Positions 1-8,669 of a stretch of DNA of 64,000 bases are shown piece after piece. Source of the DNA: Angelakisella massiliensis (GTDB taxonomy: Bacteria; Bacillota; Clostridia; Oscillospirales; Ruminococcaceae); NCBI RefSeq assembly GCF_900104675.1, contig NZ_LT629945.1, forward strand, positions 191,001 through 255,000. The letters run 5' to 3'. Under the pieces are notes generated by a model. The model was given only the letters and a program-made list of their open reading frames with translations. It was not told where the DNA came from and searched no databases. The number at the start of each line of letters is the position of its first letter. The stretch's first letter is position 1. The position numbers were made by a program, and so were the translations under genes.

Positions 1-1783
1 GCTCCGGGGCAAACAGCTTCTGGCCCTCCTCGGAGATGTGGGAATAGGTTTTCACCAGCTCCCGCGCCATGTCAGAGATCCCCGCCATGAAAGCGGCGGG
101 ATCGCCCTCACCCCTGGCGATGGCGGTCAGCTTCTGCTCCCACTCCGCCGTGAGCATGGGAGAGGTCAAAGTATCCGGCAGGACGGTGACCAGGTTAATC
201 CCCGCCTTGGTAGGGATGAGACTTTTCCCTTTGCGCTCCACAAACCCGGCCGCCACCAGCTTCTCCAGGATCGCCGCCCTGGTGGCCGGGGTGCCCAGGC
301 CCTTGCGCTCGGCGTCCTCCGGCATCTCCTCTTTCCCGGCAGTCTCCATCGCCGCCAGGAGGGTGTCCTCCGTGTACGCCTTGGGCGGGGCGGTGAAGTG
401 TTCGGTGACAGCGGCCTCCACCTGGTCAAAAAGTTGACCCTCGGTGAAGTCCGGCAGAGCGGCGGGTTCCGCCTCGCCCTCCGGCTGCTCCTTCAGGGAA
501 ACGCGGAAAATGTGGTCGATCTCACGCCAGCCCTCGGAGAGGATGCGCCGCCCCTTGGCGGTGAAGGTCTGCCCGCCGCAGGTAAAGGTCGCCGTCACCG
601 CCTCGTACACATAGGGCTCCGCAACCGCGCACAGCAGCTCCCGGCACACCAACAGAAGGATATTGCGCTCACCCACGGGCAGTTCGGACAGGTCCGCCTT
701 CTCCAGCTCCAGCGTGGGGATGATGGCGTGGTGGTCGGACACCTTCTTGTCATTTACCAGCAAGGACACATCCGGGAAGAACTCCCCGCACCCGTCAAAG
801 GGCGGTACCTTGGCCGCCAGGTGGAGGACCACCGAAGCGGTCTCCGCCATGTCGGCGGTCAAAAACCGACTGTCCGTCCGGGGATAGGTCAGCAGCTTTT
901 TCTCATAGAGGGATTGTGCGTAGTCCAGCGTCTGTTTCGCCGTGTAGCCGAAGATGCGGTTGGCCTCCCGCTGGAGGGTGGTCAGGTCGTAGAGCCTGGG
1001 CGGTGCCTCTTTCTTCTGTTCACGGGTGACGGAAGCGCAGACTGCCTCCGCGCCGGCACAGGCCGCCCTCAGGGCCTCCGCCTCCTCCGGGGCGGCGATC
1101 TTCTCCGACACCGCCTCGGCCCCGCCCAGGGTCAGGCGCACATGATGGTATTTCTCTTTGCGGAACATTGTGATTTTGCTGTCCCGGTCCACCAGCATGG
1201 CAAGGGTGGGGGTCTGCACCCGCCCCACATTCAGGGTGCGGTGGTAGAGGACAGAAAAAAGTCTTGTGGCGTTGATCCCAATGAGCCAGTCTGCTTTCTG
1301 GCGGCAGAGGGCGGACTGGTACAGCGGGTCATACTCCGCGCCGGGGCGCAGGTCCTGGAAGCCCTCCCGGATCGCCGCGTCCTCCATGGAAGAGATCCAC
1401 AGACGGGAGAAGGGCTTCTGGCATCCCGCCATCTCATAGACCAGCCGGAAGATGAGCTCGCCCTCCCGCCCGGCGTCGCAGGCGTTGACCAGCTCGGTGA
1501 CATCCTCCCGGTCCATGAGGCACTTCAAGTTCTGGAAGGCGTCCTCCTTGTCCTTCACCAGCACATAGCGGAAGGGCTCCGGCAGGATGGGAAGGTCATC
1601 ATACCGCCATTTCTTGTAGCCGGGGTCATAGCCCGCCGCATCCATCGGGGACACCAAATGGCCCACACACCAGGAAACGATGAGCCCATTCCCCTCAAAA
1701 CAGCCGTCGGCCCTGGATGTGACGCCCAGGGCCGACGCGACGGCTTTTGCAACACTCGGTTTCTCGCAGATCACCAGCTTCAT
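1..1783 (-). CDS. topB: DNA topoisomerase III, TopB family (partial, C-terminus off window)
   Basis: Type IA topoisomerase of the ICE, which relaxes or decatenates single-stranded intermediates during conjugation or element replication. The reading frame is open from ATG at 1783 to the window edge. The Toprim domain starts at residue 1 (MKLVICEKPSVAKAVA) and contains the acidic DAGREGELIFR motif; the active-site tyrosine lies in TYPRTDSRFL about halfway. The C-terminal zinc region is not in the window. GGAGG lies 6 nt before the ATG, and the start overlaps the stop of the DUF4366 gene by 4 nt (ATGA), showing translational coupling. Chromosomal topB copies exist in these bacteria, but the DUF4315-DUF4366-topB order marks this one as the ICE copy. 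Confidence 0.95.
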   Translation of the reverse strand, partial: MKLVICEKPSVAKAVASALGVTSRADGCFEGNGLIVSWCVGHLVSPMDAAGYDPGYKKWRYDDLPILPEPFRYVLVKDKEDAFQNLKCLMDREDVTELVNACDAGREGELIFRLVYEMAGCQKPFSRLWISSMEDAAIREGFQDLRPGAEYDPLYQSALCRQKADWLIGINATRLFSVLYHRTLNVGRVQTPTLAMLVDRDSKITMFRKEKYHHVRLTLGGAEAVSEKIAAPEEAEALRAACAGAEAVCASVTREQKKEAPPRLYDLTTLQREANRIFGYTAKQTLDYAQSLYEKKLLTYPRTDSRFLTADMAETASVVLHLAAKVPPFDGCGEFFPDVSLLVNDKKVSDHHAIIPTLELEKADLSELPVGERNILLLVCRELLCAVAEPYVYEAVTATFTCGGQTFTAKGRRILSEGWREIDHIFRVSLKEQPEGEAEPAALPDFTEGQLFDQVEAAVTEHFTAPPKAYTEDTLLAAMETAGKEEMPEDAERKGLGTPATRAAILEKLVAAGFVERKGKSLIPTKAGINLVTVLPDTLTSPMLTAEWEQKLTAIARGEGDPAAFMAGISDMARELVKTYSHISEEGQKLFAPE

Positions 1784-2958
1784 TTCGTTTCCTCCGTTTC
1801 TTCTTCCTGTTCCGGTTCGTCCTCGTTGATGTAGTCCTCCTCATCCTCAAAATCATAGTCGTCCGGGTCCGCGCTGGCCTTGGCCGCCTGCTTGGGCTTG
1901 ATGAACTTGATATAGGCGAAGGCTCCGCCGCCGCACAGCACCAGCAGCACCAGGGCCAGCGCCAGGGCGCCCATGCCCCCGGACTTCTCCGCCTCCGGCT
2001 CCGGTTCGGGTTCCGGCTCCGGCTCCGCGCCGGCGCACTCGGCCATATTCACCGCGCACACCTCGCAGGAGGTGTTCACCGCCCCGGCCTGGCATTTCTC
2101 CGTACAGGTGCAGACCGCCGGCGCCTCCTGGGCCTCGCCATCCTCCATCAGTGCCAGGAGGTCCGCCTCGTCCACCTGGTTCAGGAAGTGGACGGTCTGC
2201 GCCCCCTCGTCATCCCGGTCGATGATGAGATAGAACACGTTGCCGCCCTTTGTCTCCACCGTGATGAACTGCTTGCCGGAGGATGTCCCGCCCAGGTCGT
2301 CAATGAGGGACAGGTTCCCATCCGGGGTCAGGGCTGCCCCTCCGCCCCCGGAGAGGCCGGAGGCGAACAGCTCCAGCAGGGCGGAGAGGTCCGTCCCGTC
2401 CAGGGAGAGGGAGAAGCTGCCCGTGTCCGTGATGGTCAGGTAGTCGGAATGAACATAGCCCTCCCGCTCCGGCAGAAGCACCTTGACCCATTCGCCCTCG
2501 GTGCCGATGACTTCTACCTGCGCCCCATCGGGAAGCTGGGTGAAGGCGTCGTTATCCAGCCCAGCGCCGGTGCGGACATTCAGGTTGCCGCCGCAGGTGG
2601 TCACGGTGCCGGTCTGCTGGGTTTCCCATTTCTCCGTGTCAGGGGTGAACAGGATACCGTCCTCGGTGACAGTCACAGTCCCCAGGCCGCCCAGCAGTTC
2701 GGTGATCTGGTCCAGGGTGTCCCCGTCTGCCTCCGTGTTATTGTCCGCGCTATCATCGCCGGCGGGATCTTCCTCATCAGTGATAGTGACCTCCGGGGCC
2801 TCGGCGTCCTCCGCAGGGTCCGCCTCCGTCCCGGCAGTTTCGGTGTAGTAGGGTTCGCCCTCCCCACCGCCGGCGAAAGCGGGGACAGCAAAGGCCGTGG
2901 CACAGAGCGCCACGGCCAGGGCCGCCGTAAACAGGCGGATGATCTTCTTATTCTTCAT
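1780..2958 (-). CDS. DUF4366 / CD1107-family mobile-element surface protein
   Basis: Membrane-anchored ICE protein of unknown function, 392 aa. An N-terminal signal peptide (KNKKIIRLF followed by a hydrophobic stretch ending AFA) leads to an acidic, low-complexity segment, then an SH3-like stretch (NLNVRTGAGLDNDAF... about residues 120-170), a domain typical of DUF4366, a cysteine-rich patch (CTCTEKCQ... CEVC), a Glu-Pro repeat spacer, one transmembrane helix (GALALALVLLVLCGGG) and a basic then acidic cytoplasmic tail. The topology suggests most of the protein is outside the membrane, perhaps contacting cell wall at the mating pore. The start at MKNKK is chosen because it gives a proper signal peptide. 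It overlaps DUF4315 by 11 nt and topB by 4 nt. Confidence 0.88.
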   Translation of the reverse strand: MKNKKIIRLFTAALAVALCATAFAVPAFAGGGEGEPYYTETAGTEADPAEDAEAPEVTITDEEDPAGDDSADNNTEADGDTLDQITELLGGLGTVTVTEDGILFTPDTEKWETQQTGTVTTCGGNLNVRTGAGLDNDAFTQLPDGAQVEVIGTEGEWVKVLLPEREGYVHSDYLTITDTGSFSLSLDGTDLSALLELFASGLSGGGGAALTPDGNLSLIDDLGGTSSGKQFITVETKGGNVFYLIIDRDDEGAQTVHFLNQVDEADLLALMEDGEAQEAPAVCTCTEKCQAGAVNTSCEVCAVNMAECAGAEPEPEPEPEPEAEKSGGMGALALALVLLVLCGGGAFAYIKFIKPKQAAKASADPDDYDFEDEEDYINEDEPEQEEETEETK

Positions 2959-3229
2959 ACTCGGTATCCTCCATCTCATTCTCGCCGGGGTCCGCCGCGG
3001 CCTCCGCCTCCATCATGCCCTCCGGCAGGGTGATGAGGCCGCTGGCGTAGGCCTTCAGGAAGGCCGTCAGTTCCCGGTTGTCCATCTTCACCGCCTTGAC
3101 CATGCGGACGATCTCCAGGTTCTCCTCCTCGGTGAGCTGGGCCTCCAGGGCGCGGAGGCGCTTCTGCTGCTCGGAGATTTTCTCCTTGGTCTTTTCAATG
3201 TCACGGCGGATCTTCTCAACAGTTGCCAT
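2948..3229 (-). CDS. DUF4315 family mobile-element protein
   Basis: Small coiled-coil ICE protein, 93 aa, of unknown function. The first half (MATVEKIRRDIEKTKEKIS... EAQLTEEENLEIV) is a heptad-rich helix characteristic of DUF4315; the C-terminus is acidic. AAAGGAG lies about 10 nt before the chosen ATG. An upstream in-frame ATG (MEVMERSF..., about 3259) with its own GGAGG is a possible alternative start. The gene is co-transcribed with DUF4366 and topB. In related ICEs the gene before it encodes a CHAP or NlpC/P60 peptidase, which is not found here. Confidence 0.85.
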   Translation of the reverse strand: MATVEKIRRDIEKTKEKISEQQKRLRALEAQLTEEENLEIVRMVKAVKMDNRELTAFLKAYASGLITLPEGMMEAEAAADPGENEMEDTEYEE

Positions 3230-3271
3230 GTGTGCAAAACTCCTTTCCATAACTTCCATCTGCCTTTCCTC

Positions 3272-3300
3272 CATTCAGATTTTTTTGGTAAATCTGAATG
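3272..3300. repeat. Perfect 11-bp inverted repeat upstream of DUF4315
   Basis: Arms CATTCAGATTT (3272-3282) and AAATCTGAATG (3290-3300) are separated by 7 nt. It lies 43 nt before the DUF4315 start, where the ICE backbone resumes after the cargo. It could be a transcription attenuator, a protein site or a scar of the rearrangement; no U-tract follows on the minus strand, so a simple terminator is unlikely. Confidence 0.55.
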
Positions 3301-3733
3301 GGGCGGCGGGGATCGGCACCGGGGATAAAGTTCGGGCCATGCTGACCCGATGTTCCGGCTCCACAGGTATGAAAAAACGCCCGGACAGCAGAAAGCTATT
3401 CGAGCGCAAAAACTCCAATATTCACTTACAGAATGACAATTTTCGCACCGGCTACCAGACGGAGCCTGTTCGTTGACTGGGCTTTTTTTGACGGTAGTGA
3501 AATATCGTCTGAATTTGTCGAAGCGTTCTTTGCTTCACGGCGGCTCCCTCCTAAAGCCGCCGTGTCAGCGTATAGGCGTCACTCCTTTGTTGAGGGCATA
3601 AGGAACGGCGGCCTTGATGTACTCAAAACCGCCGCAGTCTTTGAAAATCCATTATGGGCGCACGAAGCTACCTGCCCTGCAACGGTTTTTTTCTTTCCCG
3701 TCTGGCGGGGCAGGATAGCTTGCCTTATTCAGT
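3301..3733. other. Gene-free junction between cargo and ICE backbone
   Basis: No reading frame here looks like a real gene; both strands carry only short frames broken by stops. It contains a GC-rich hairpin at 3536-3564 (arms CACGGCGGCT and AGCCGCCGTG). On the minus strand its loop holds a TTTAGGAGGG Shine-Dalgarno sequence, followed directly by GTGAAGCAAAGA, a frame of only 28 codons. The region may be eroded ICE sequence left by the event that removed virD4 to virB4. Confidence 0.5.
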
Positions 3734-4105
3734 TTATTCTTGCTCTTGTGCGGCTGCCTCTTTCAGCCGCGAAAAGCTCTCGTCACTGATGATGTGTTCA
3801 ATCCGGCAGGCGTCGGCCTCCGCAGTTTCAGGGTCAACGCCCGCTGCGATAAGCTGTTCGGTAAAGAAACAATGTCTCTCATAGATTTTTTCAGCGACCT
3901 CGCGGCCTACATCGGTCAGATGGAGAAAATGATCTTTGTCCATTGTGAGAAAGCCGCCGTTCCGCAAGGTAGCCACTGCATGGCACACGCTGGGCTTTGA
4001 CACCTCCATGTGCCGGGCCACATCTACGGAGCGCACCATACCGCGTTTCTTTTGGAGAACAAGGATGGTTTCCAGGTAGTCCTCCCCGGATTTATGTAGC
4101 TTCAT
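3734..4105 (-). CDS. DtxR/MntR-family metal-dependent transcriptional repressor
   Basis: Predicted Fe(II)- or Mn(II)-responsive repressor, 123 aa, with the winged-helix N-terminus (about residues 5-65, recognition helix around SKPSVCHAVATL) and metal-binding dimerisation domain (66-123), but no SH3-like third domain, as in MntR. Visible ligands are D9, E12, H78, C100, E103 and H104. Cys-x2-Glu-His is the DtxR/IdeR iron-type pattern, whereas Asp at position 9 is MntR-like, so metal choice cannot be read with certainty. The ATG lies 14 nt inside the upstream ATPase gene with no clear Shine-Dalgarno, implying translational coupling. Base composition is visibly more G+C-rich than the transporter genes it ends. 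A DtxR-type repressor with uptake ABC genes resembles the eqbA arrangement of the streptococcal equibactin ICE. Confidence 0.9.
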   Translation of the reverse strand: MKLHKSGEDYLETILVLQKKRGMVRSVDVARHMEVSKPSVCHAVATLRNGGFLTMDKDHFLHLTDVGREVAEKIYERHCFFTEQLIAAGVDPETAEADACRIEHIISDESFSRLKEAAAQEQE

Positions 4106-5585
4106 AGTTTCTATCTACAGGTACAAAAAACTCCGATAGTTTTTGTTTACTAATATAATTCCAGCCATCGCTCCATTTAACTTTCCCATTTTCTATAAAG
4201 ACGAAATAATTGCAGCATTTTCCGATCAACTCTGGATCATGAGTAATCACAAAAACTGTTTTTCCCATATTACTGAGTTGTTGTAGATTATCTGCAACCT
4301 CCAGCATATGATGATAGTCTAATCCGCTGGTAGGTTCGTCAAATAGGAGAATGGACTTAGCTGAGGCGATTGCACTGCCAATAGCCACTCTCTGCTTTTG
4401 CCCTCCTGAAAGAGACATAGGATGATATTCCGAGAACGCTTCCAGATTTAGACTATCTAATATGCTTATAGCGTTGTTTCTATCTAATTCTTCATCTTCT
4501 CCAGACATGCTTAACAGAATCTCATCCAGAACACTTTCCGTAAAAAGCTGATGGTTTACATCTTGCATAACCATATAGCTGATTTTCAACCGTTCCTTTG
4601 TATCATAAGAAACTCCATCCATCTCAACCGTTCCTTTTGCACCTTTCAACAGTCCACACAGGCATTTTCCAAAGGTGGTTTTCCCTGCTCCATTATGCCC
4701 AAGAACTGCCACAATACTTCCTTTAGGAATAGATAGCATTGGAATATCTAATAGGGAATGCTTCTTGTCATATGCAAAGGAAAAGTCATAGATATTGATA
4801 ACACCTTTTTTTTGACTTATGGAAGGTATTTTTTGAAACACTGTCGGATTCCGTGAACGTAACCCCATGTGTATAACTTCCGTATCGTCATACTTCCAAA
4901 ATGATGCGGCATCTATATCTCTTTCGATCTGTCCATTCTGTAAAATTATAATTCGATCCACAACATCCATTAGGTAATACAGCCTATGTTCCGCAATCAA
5001 TATCGTTTTTCCTTTTTTCTTCCACCCAATGATTGCCTGTCTCAAATCCCAAATGGTAGCAACATCCAAATTCGAGGAAGGCTCATCCAATATAAATATA
5101 TCTGGTTCCATCGCAGATACAGAAGCGCAGGCCACCTTCTGTTTTTCCCCCCCGGACAAAGCAAAAAGGTTACGTCCCATAAGATTTTGGATTTTCATTT
5201 CTCCAATGGCTTGTCCTATTCGTCTTAATATTTCCTGTTGTTCGATACCATAGTTTTCGCACCCAAAAGCAATCTCGCTGGTCGTATCCACATTAAAAAA
5301 TTGGCTGCGAGGATTCTGGAATACGGTTCCTATTTTTCCATTAAAATCATAAATGGTCTGTCCTGTTACATCTTTATCATCGATTATTACTTTACCTGAC
5401 ATTTTTCCCTCATAATACTCTGGGATAAGTTTATTGATGATTCTCGTCAGTGTTGTTTTTCCACAGCCGGATTCTCCACAAAATAAGACTACCTGACCTG
5501 TAGGAATCGTGATAGAAATATTATGTACGCCGCTTTCACGCTCTGAACTATTATAGGTAAAAGATACATTGTCCAATTCAATCAC
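4092..5585 (-). CDS. ECF transporter double ATPase (EcfA-EcfA fusion)
   Basis: Cytoplasmic energising subunit, 497 aa, with two complete ABC domains in one chain. Domain 1 (about 1-230) has Walker A GESGCGKTT, signature LSGGEKQK and Walker B DIFILDEPSS. Domain 2 (about 260-480) has GHNGAGKTT, LSGGQKQR and SILLFDEPTSG. It should pair with the adjacent EcfT and S component. The chosen start is GTG at 5585, which overlaps the EcfT stop (GTGA) and places the protein at VIELDNVSF, the usual beginning of the domain; a GGGGGTGAT sequence precedes it. Codons are A+T-rich, unlike the flanking ICE genes. Confidence 0.93.
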   Translation of the reverse strand: MIELDNVSFTYNSSERESGVHNISITIPTGQVVLFCGESGCGKTTLTRIINKLIPEYYEGKMSGKVIIDDKDVTGQTIYDFNGKIGTVFQNPRSQFFNVDTTSEIAFGCENYGIEQQEILRRIGQAIGEMKIQNLMGRNLFALSGGEKQKVACASVSAMEPDIFILDEPSSNLDVATIWDLRQAIIGWKKKGKTILIAEHRLYYLMDVVDRIIILQNGQIERDIDAASFWKYDDTEVIHMGLRSRNPTVFQKIPSISQKKGVINIYDFSFAYDKKHSLLDIPMLSIPKGSIVAVLGHNGAGKTTFGKCLCGLLKGAKGTVEMDGVSYDTKERLKISYMVMQDVNHQLFTESVLDEILLSMSGEDEELDRNNAISILDSLNLEAFSEYHPMSLSGGQKQRVAIGSAIASAKSILLFDEPTSGLDYHHMLEVADNLQQLSNMGKTVFVITHDPELIGKCCNYFVFIENGKVKWSDGWNYISKQKLSEFFVPVDRNYEAT

Positions 5586-6322
5586 GACATCACCCCCAAT
5601 GCAAATGCCCATAATAACAGAAATATTGATATTATCAATACAATAGCATCATTTTTGCTGAATCCGATTTGTGCAATATTGGTTCGTTTAACTGAGTTAC
5701 CCAATCCGCGAGTTAAAGCAGCGGCTGATAATTCATCTCCTATTTTTACAACGGAGATCAGAAGCGGTATCAGCCGGTACTCCAAAATAGTACCGGGAGA
5801 CTTCCAGAACTTTTTTGTACCAAATTGAATTCCCCTCATCCGCATAGCTTCAGTAATAGATTGGGATTCTTCCTGCATGGTTGGTACAAAGCGAAATACC
5901 ACAGCAATCGGAATCAGCACCTTTTTAGAAACATGCCAACGCTCCATAGAAGATACAAATTCATCCGCTTTCGTAGACTTTATGATGTAATAACCCATCA
6001 TAAAGGTTGGAAATAACCGCAAGACCAATGCAATTAGAAGGACAACAATACCGTTTAACAGTTGAGGCAGAGTAGCAATGTCTTTTATATAATTGGCAAT
6101 CACAGCCAAAACAAATAAGCTACCATAAATCACTGCTGTTTTTTTCTGACCGTTAACAATAAGGAGCAAAAAGGGTAGTCCTGCCAATACGCAGATGTAA
6201 GGCATGTTGTTATAAACAACAAACATTAATGTTGCTATCAGCACCATGAAAAGTAACTTTGTCCTGGGATCAAGGGAAAAGCCTTTCCTCTTTTCTGGTA
6301 TGTAAGCCGGATACTGCATCAT
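5582..6322 (-). CDS. ECF transporter transmembrane subunit EcfT (CbiQ family)
   Basis: Integral membrane scaffold, 246 aa, joining the ATPase to the substrate-binding S component. Several hydrophobic helices are visible (LLFMVLIATLMFVV, FVLAVIANYI, GIVVLLIALVLRL), followed by the soluble coupling region with MRMRGIQFG (an Ala-Arg-Gly-like coupling motif of EcfT/CbiQ) and ALTRGLGNS. ATG at 6322 is one nucleotide after the S-component stop, with AGGA upstream; a GTG at 6340 overlapping the S gene is an alternative. It is the sixth gene of the cargo block counting from tetR. Confidence 0.9.
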   Translation of the reverse strand: MMQYPAYIPEKRKGFSLDPRTKLLFMVLIATLMFVVYNNMPYICVLAGLPFLLLIVNGQKKTAVIYGSLFVLAVIANYIKDIATLPQLLNGIVVLLIALVLRLFPTFMMGYYIIKSTKADEFVSSMERWHVSKKVLIPIAVVFRFVPTMQEESQSITEAMRMRGIQFGTKKFWKSPGTILEYRLIPLLISVVKIGDELSAAALTRGLGNSVKRTNIAQIGFSKNDAIVLIISIFLLLWAFALGVMS

Positions 6323-6323
6323 T

Positions 6324-6911
6324 TTACGCAATTCCTGCACGCTTAAAATGCTTTTTCAGCATTTTCTTTCCCAAAGCTGCTCCAATCAAACCACCGATAA
6401 AAATAATCCCAAGACCGGCAATTCCCATCCACCATGGCATATACTGCATGAGTTGTGTTACATACTGAGAACCCATTTCTTCTTCAATGTGCGCCATATA
6501 GGTATCTGTCATAACCCACATAGGCATACAGCAACCGATTGCACCCCAGCTAAAGACACAATATCCCATAACAATAAGTTTAAAATTCTGGAATTTCGCA
6601 ACTTTAAAGAAAATTTCGGCTAAAATACCAGCAACAATATAAGAAACAAGTGGTGTCCAAGTATATCCGAGAGCAAACCAGAACAGACCAAGTATCAAAG
6701 CCATAATAAAAACCATACCTGATTTCTTTACTTTTGTAGCAAAAAGCATGAATGGTATTCCTGTGACAATCGGCACAAAAAACAAGGAAATCGGATAAAG
6801 GATAGGAACCGCATTCATCATCCCAACCACAAAGAATACTACCAGGTACATAGCGGTATAGATACCGATGTTAATTAAGTCCTTTGAATTAAGTTTGTTT
6901 GTTTTTTCCAT
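6324..6911 (-). CDS. MptD-like (Trep_Strep family) ECF S component
   Basis: Putative substrate-capture subunit of an ECF transporter, 195 aa, almost entirely hydrophobic, with about six membrane helices (IGIYTAMYLVVFFVVGMM, LYPISLFFVPIV, FIMALILGLFWFALG, LIVMGYCVFSWGAIG, WMGIAGLGIIFIGGL). The order S-T-A and the N-terminus (DLINIGIYTAMYLVV) match the MptD/Trep_Strep group, whose ligand is not established. Because it sits with siderophore-type ABC half-transporters and a DtxR repressor, a metal complex or metallophore is the most likely cargo; this is inference. AAAGGA lies 8 nt before the chosen ATG; two further in-frame ATGs lie just upstream. Confidence 0.85.
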   Translation of the reverse strand: MEKTNKLNSKDLINIGIYTAMYLVVFFVVGMMNAVPILYPISLFFVPIVTGIPFMLFATKVKKSGMVFIMALILGLFWFALGYTWTPLVSYIVAGILAEIFFKVAKFQNFKLIVMGYCVFSWGAIGCCMPMWVMTDTYMAHIEEEMGSQYVTQLMQYMPWWMGIAGLGIIFIGGLIGAALGKKMLKKHFKRAGIA

Positions 6912-6950
6912 TTTCATTGTCCTTTCCAAGTATAAATATTGGTTTTACTG

Positions 6951-8669
6951 CTAAATCTGCCAACCAACAGATTGTGTACGGATTGTTAGAAAGTTCTTGT
7001 AAACTCCTTCCTGTGCTATCAGTTCTTTATGAGTGCCTTGCTGTACAATTTCACCATCACTCAATACAATAATCTGATCCGCTTTCCGAACCGTTGTCAT
7101 ACGGTGGGCAATACTGATCAATGTTTTACCCTTTGTCAATTCTTCAATCGCCTTTAACAATTCATGTTCGTTTTCTGGATCGACACTCGAAGTTGCTTCA
7201 TCCAGAATAATTACGGGGGCATCCTTTAGAATCGCTCTTGCTATAGAAATACGCTGTCTTTCACCGCCTGAGAGAGTAGAACCTCCTTCTCCGATGATAG
7301 TATCAAAGCCATCCGGCAACTTCATAATAAAATCATAACAGCAGGCTTTCTTTGCAGCAATTTTCACTTCTTCTCGTGTTGCATCCGGTTTACCAAATTT
7401 GATATTATTTGCAATCGTATCGTGGAAAAGATAAACATTTTGAAATACCATGCTGATGTTAGAGAGCAGATCGTCACAGGCATATTCTTTCACATTATGC
7501 CCTCCAAACAACACTTCTCCAGAATCCACATCCCAAAACCGGGTAATCAAATTGCATAAGGTTGTCTTTCCAGAACCAGAGTAACCAACAATAGCGGTAG
7601 AAGTTCCTTGAGGAATTTTTAGGCTAACCTTTTTAATGATTGGGCGGCTATCATATCCAAAAGATACATTTTTCAATTCTATATCACAATTCGCAGGTTC
7701 AATCTTTTTCGCGCCCTCGTCCATGACAGGAATGTTCATAACCTTCTCCATTCGGTTTAGTGAACTGTCAAGAACACGCAACAAAAATGCTCCATTCCCC
7801 ATCGTTTCCATTTGCCCGTAAATCATAAACGATGATACCAAAAACATTACTCCTATAGGAAATGTTAGCTGCCCGATCAGCATAAGCCACGCTGAATAAC
7901 CAATAATCAGCCCACTGAACACCTCAAGAATTCCCTTATAGAGATTAACAACAGACATTACCTGTTTTTCCATCGTAATATTTGCATTTTTTGTTTCTTC
8001 TAATACCTGATGTATTTCATCATCCGGCTGGCGTCCAAAGGAACGTATTACGGAAATACCTCTAATGTATTCAAGCACTTTTGTGACCATTATTTCGCGA
8101 GATGCTTCCCGTCGAGGAGCCTGTTTTGTCGTCCGGATCTTTATCAGTTTGAGTGTAACAGATGATAAAAGCAAGCCAATCAGTGAGAGTAATGCAACTT
8201 TCCAGTTGAAAAACAAGAGGACAATCATCACACACACTGCCTGAATAATGCCGCCTACCATATTCTCCACAGCAACCATTGAGAAATTTTCCAGTTCTGT
8301 TGTAGCGGAACTTAATGCTGTGTTAATCATACCTAAGTTCTGTTCGGAGAAAAAGCCCATAGGCGCTCGTTTCATTCTATCACCTATTTCCATACGTTTT
8401 TCACAAAAAACGTTGTATCCATTTGCGCTCATATAGATACTGATAAGATACTTCATAATGCATTTTCCAACAATACTGACCAAAAGAATCCAAATACTGT
8501 TTCGTATGTGATCATTCGTAAGCTCCCGGATATTTAACAGAATATTTAAAATTGCAAAGATCGAGCAAGCTGTACAAACAGAATAAATCAAGCTACACAC
8601 GATACCGGCAATCAGCCGAGATTTATAAGAGCCGCATAAGTCTAAAATACGCTTGATAGTTTTTAGCAT
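6951..8669 (-). CDS. ABC half-transporter, YbtQ/IrtB-like (membrane + ATPase)
   Basis: Half-transporter of 572 aa with an exporter-fold membrane domain (about 1-310, starting LKTIKRILDLCGSYKSRL) fused to an ABC ATPase (about 335-560: Walker A GYSGSGKTT, signature LSGGERQR, Walker B VIILDEATSS, H-loop AHRMTT). It should form a heterodimer with the preceding half-transporter. Exporter-fold pairs of this type next to iron regulators (YbtPQ, IrtAB, the equibactin locus) act as metallophore importers, so import is proposed from context; drug export cannot be excluded from sequence alone. AGGAGGTGGAATC precedes the ATG, which overlaps the previous stop by 7 nt. Confidence 0.92.
   Translation of the reverse strand: MLKTIKRILDLCGSYKSRLIAGIVCSLIYSVCTACSIFAILNILLNIRELTNDHIRNSIWILLVSIVGKCIMKYLISIYMSANGYNVFCEKRMEIGDRMKRAPMGFFSEQNLGMINTALSSATTELENFSMVAVENMVGGIIQAVCVMIVLLFFNWKVALLSLIGLLLSSVTLKLIKIRTTKQAPRREASREIMVTKVLEYIRGISVIRSFGRQPDDEIHQVLEETKNANITMEKQVMSVVNLYKGILEVFSGLIIGYSAWLMLIGQLTFPIGVMFLVSSFMIYGQMETMGNGAFLLRVLDSSLNRMEKVMNIPVMDEGAKKIEPANCDIELKNVSFGYDSRPIIKKVSLKIPQGTSTAIVGYSGSGKTTLCNLITRFWDVDSGEVLFGGHNVKEYACDDLLSNISMVFQNVYLFHDTIANNIKFGKPDATREEVKIAAKKACCYDFIMKLPDGFDTIIGEGGSTLSGGERQRISIARAILKDAPVIILDEATSSVDPENEHELLKAIEELTKGKTLISIAHRMTTVRKADQIIVLSDGEIVQQGTHKELIAQEGVYKNFLTIRTQSVGWQI

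Noticed and set aside
38-1834. 598-codon plus-strand frame
   Set aside because: Antisense to topB, whose minus-strand frame has Toprim and active-site motifs. High G+C content leaves the opposite strand open by chance.
3433-3789. 118-codon plus-strand frame in the ICE junction
   Set aside because: Overlaps the DtxR gene antisense, lacks a ribosome site and shows no domain.
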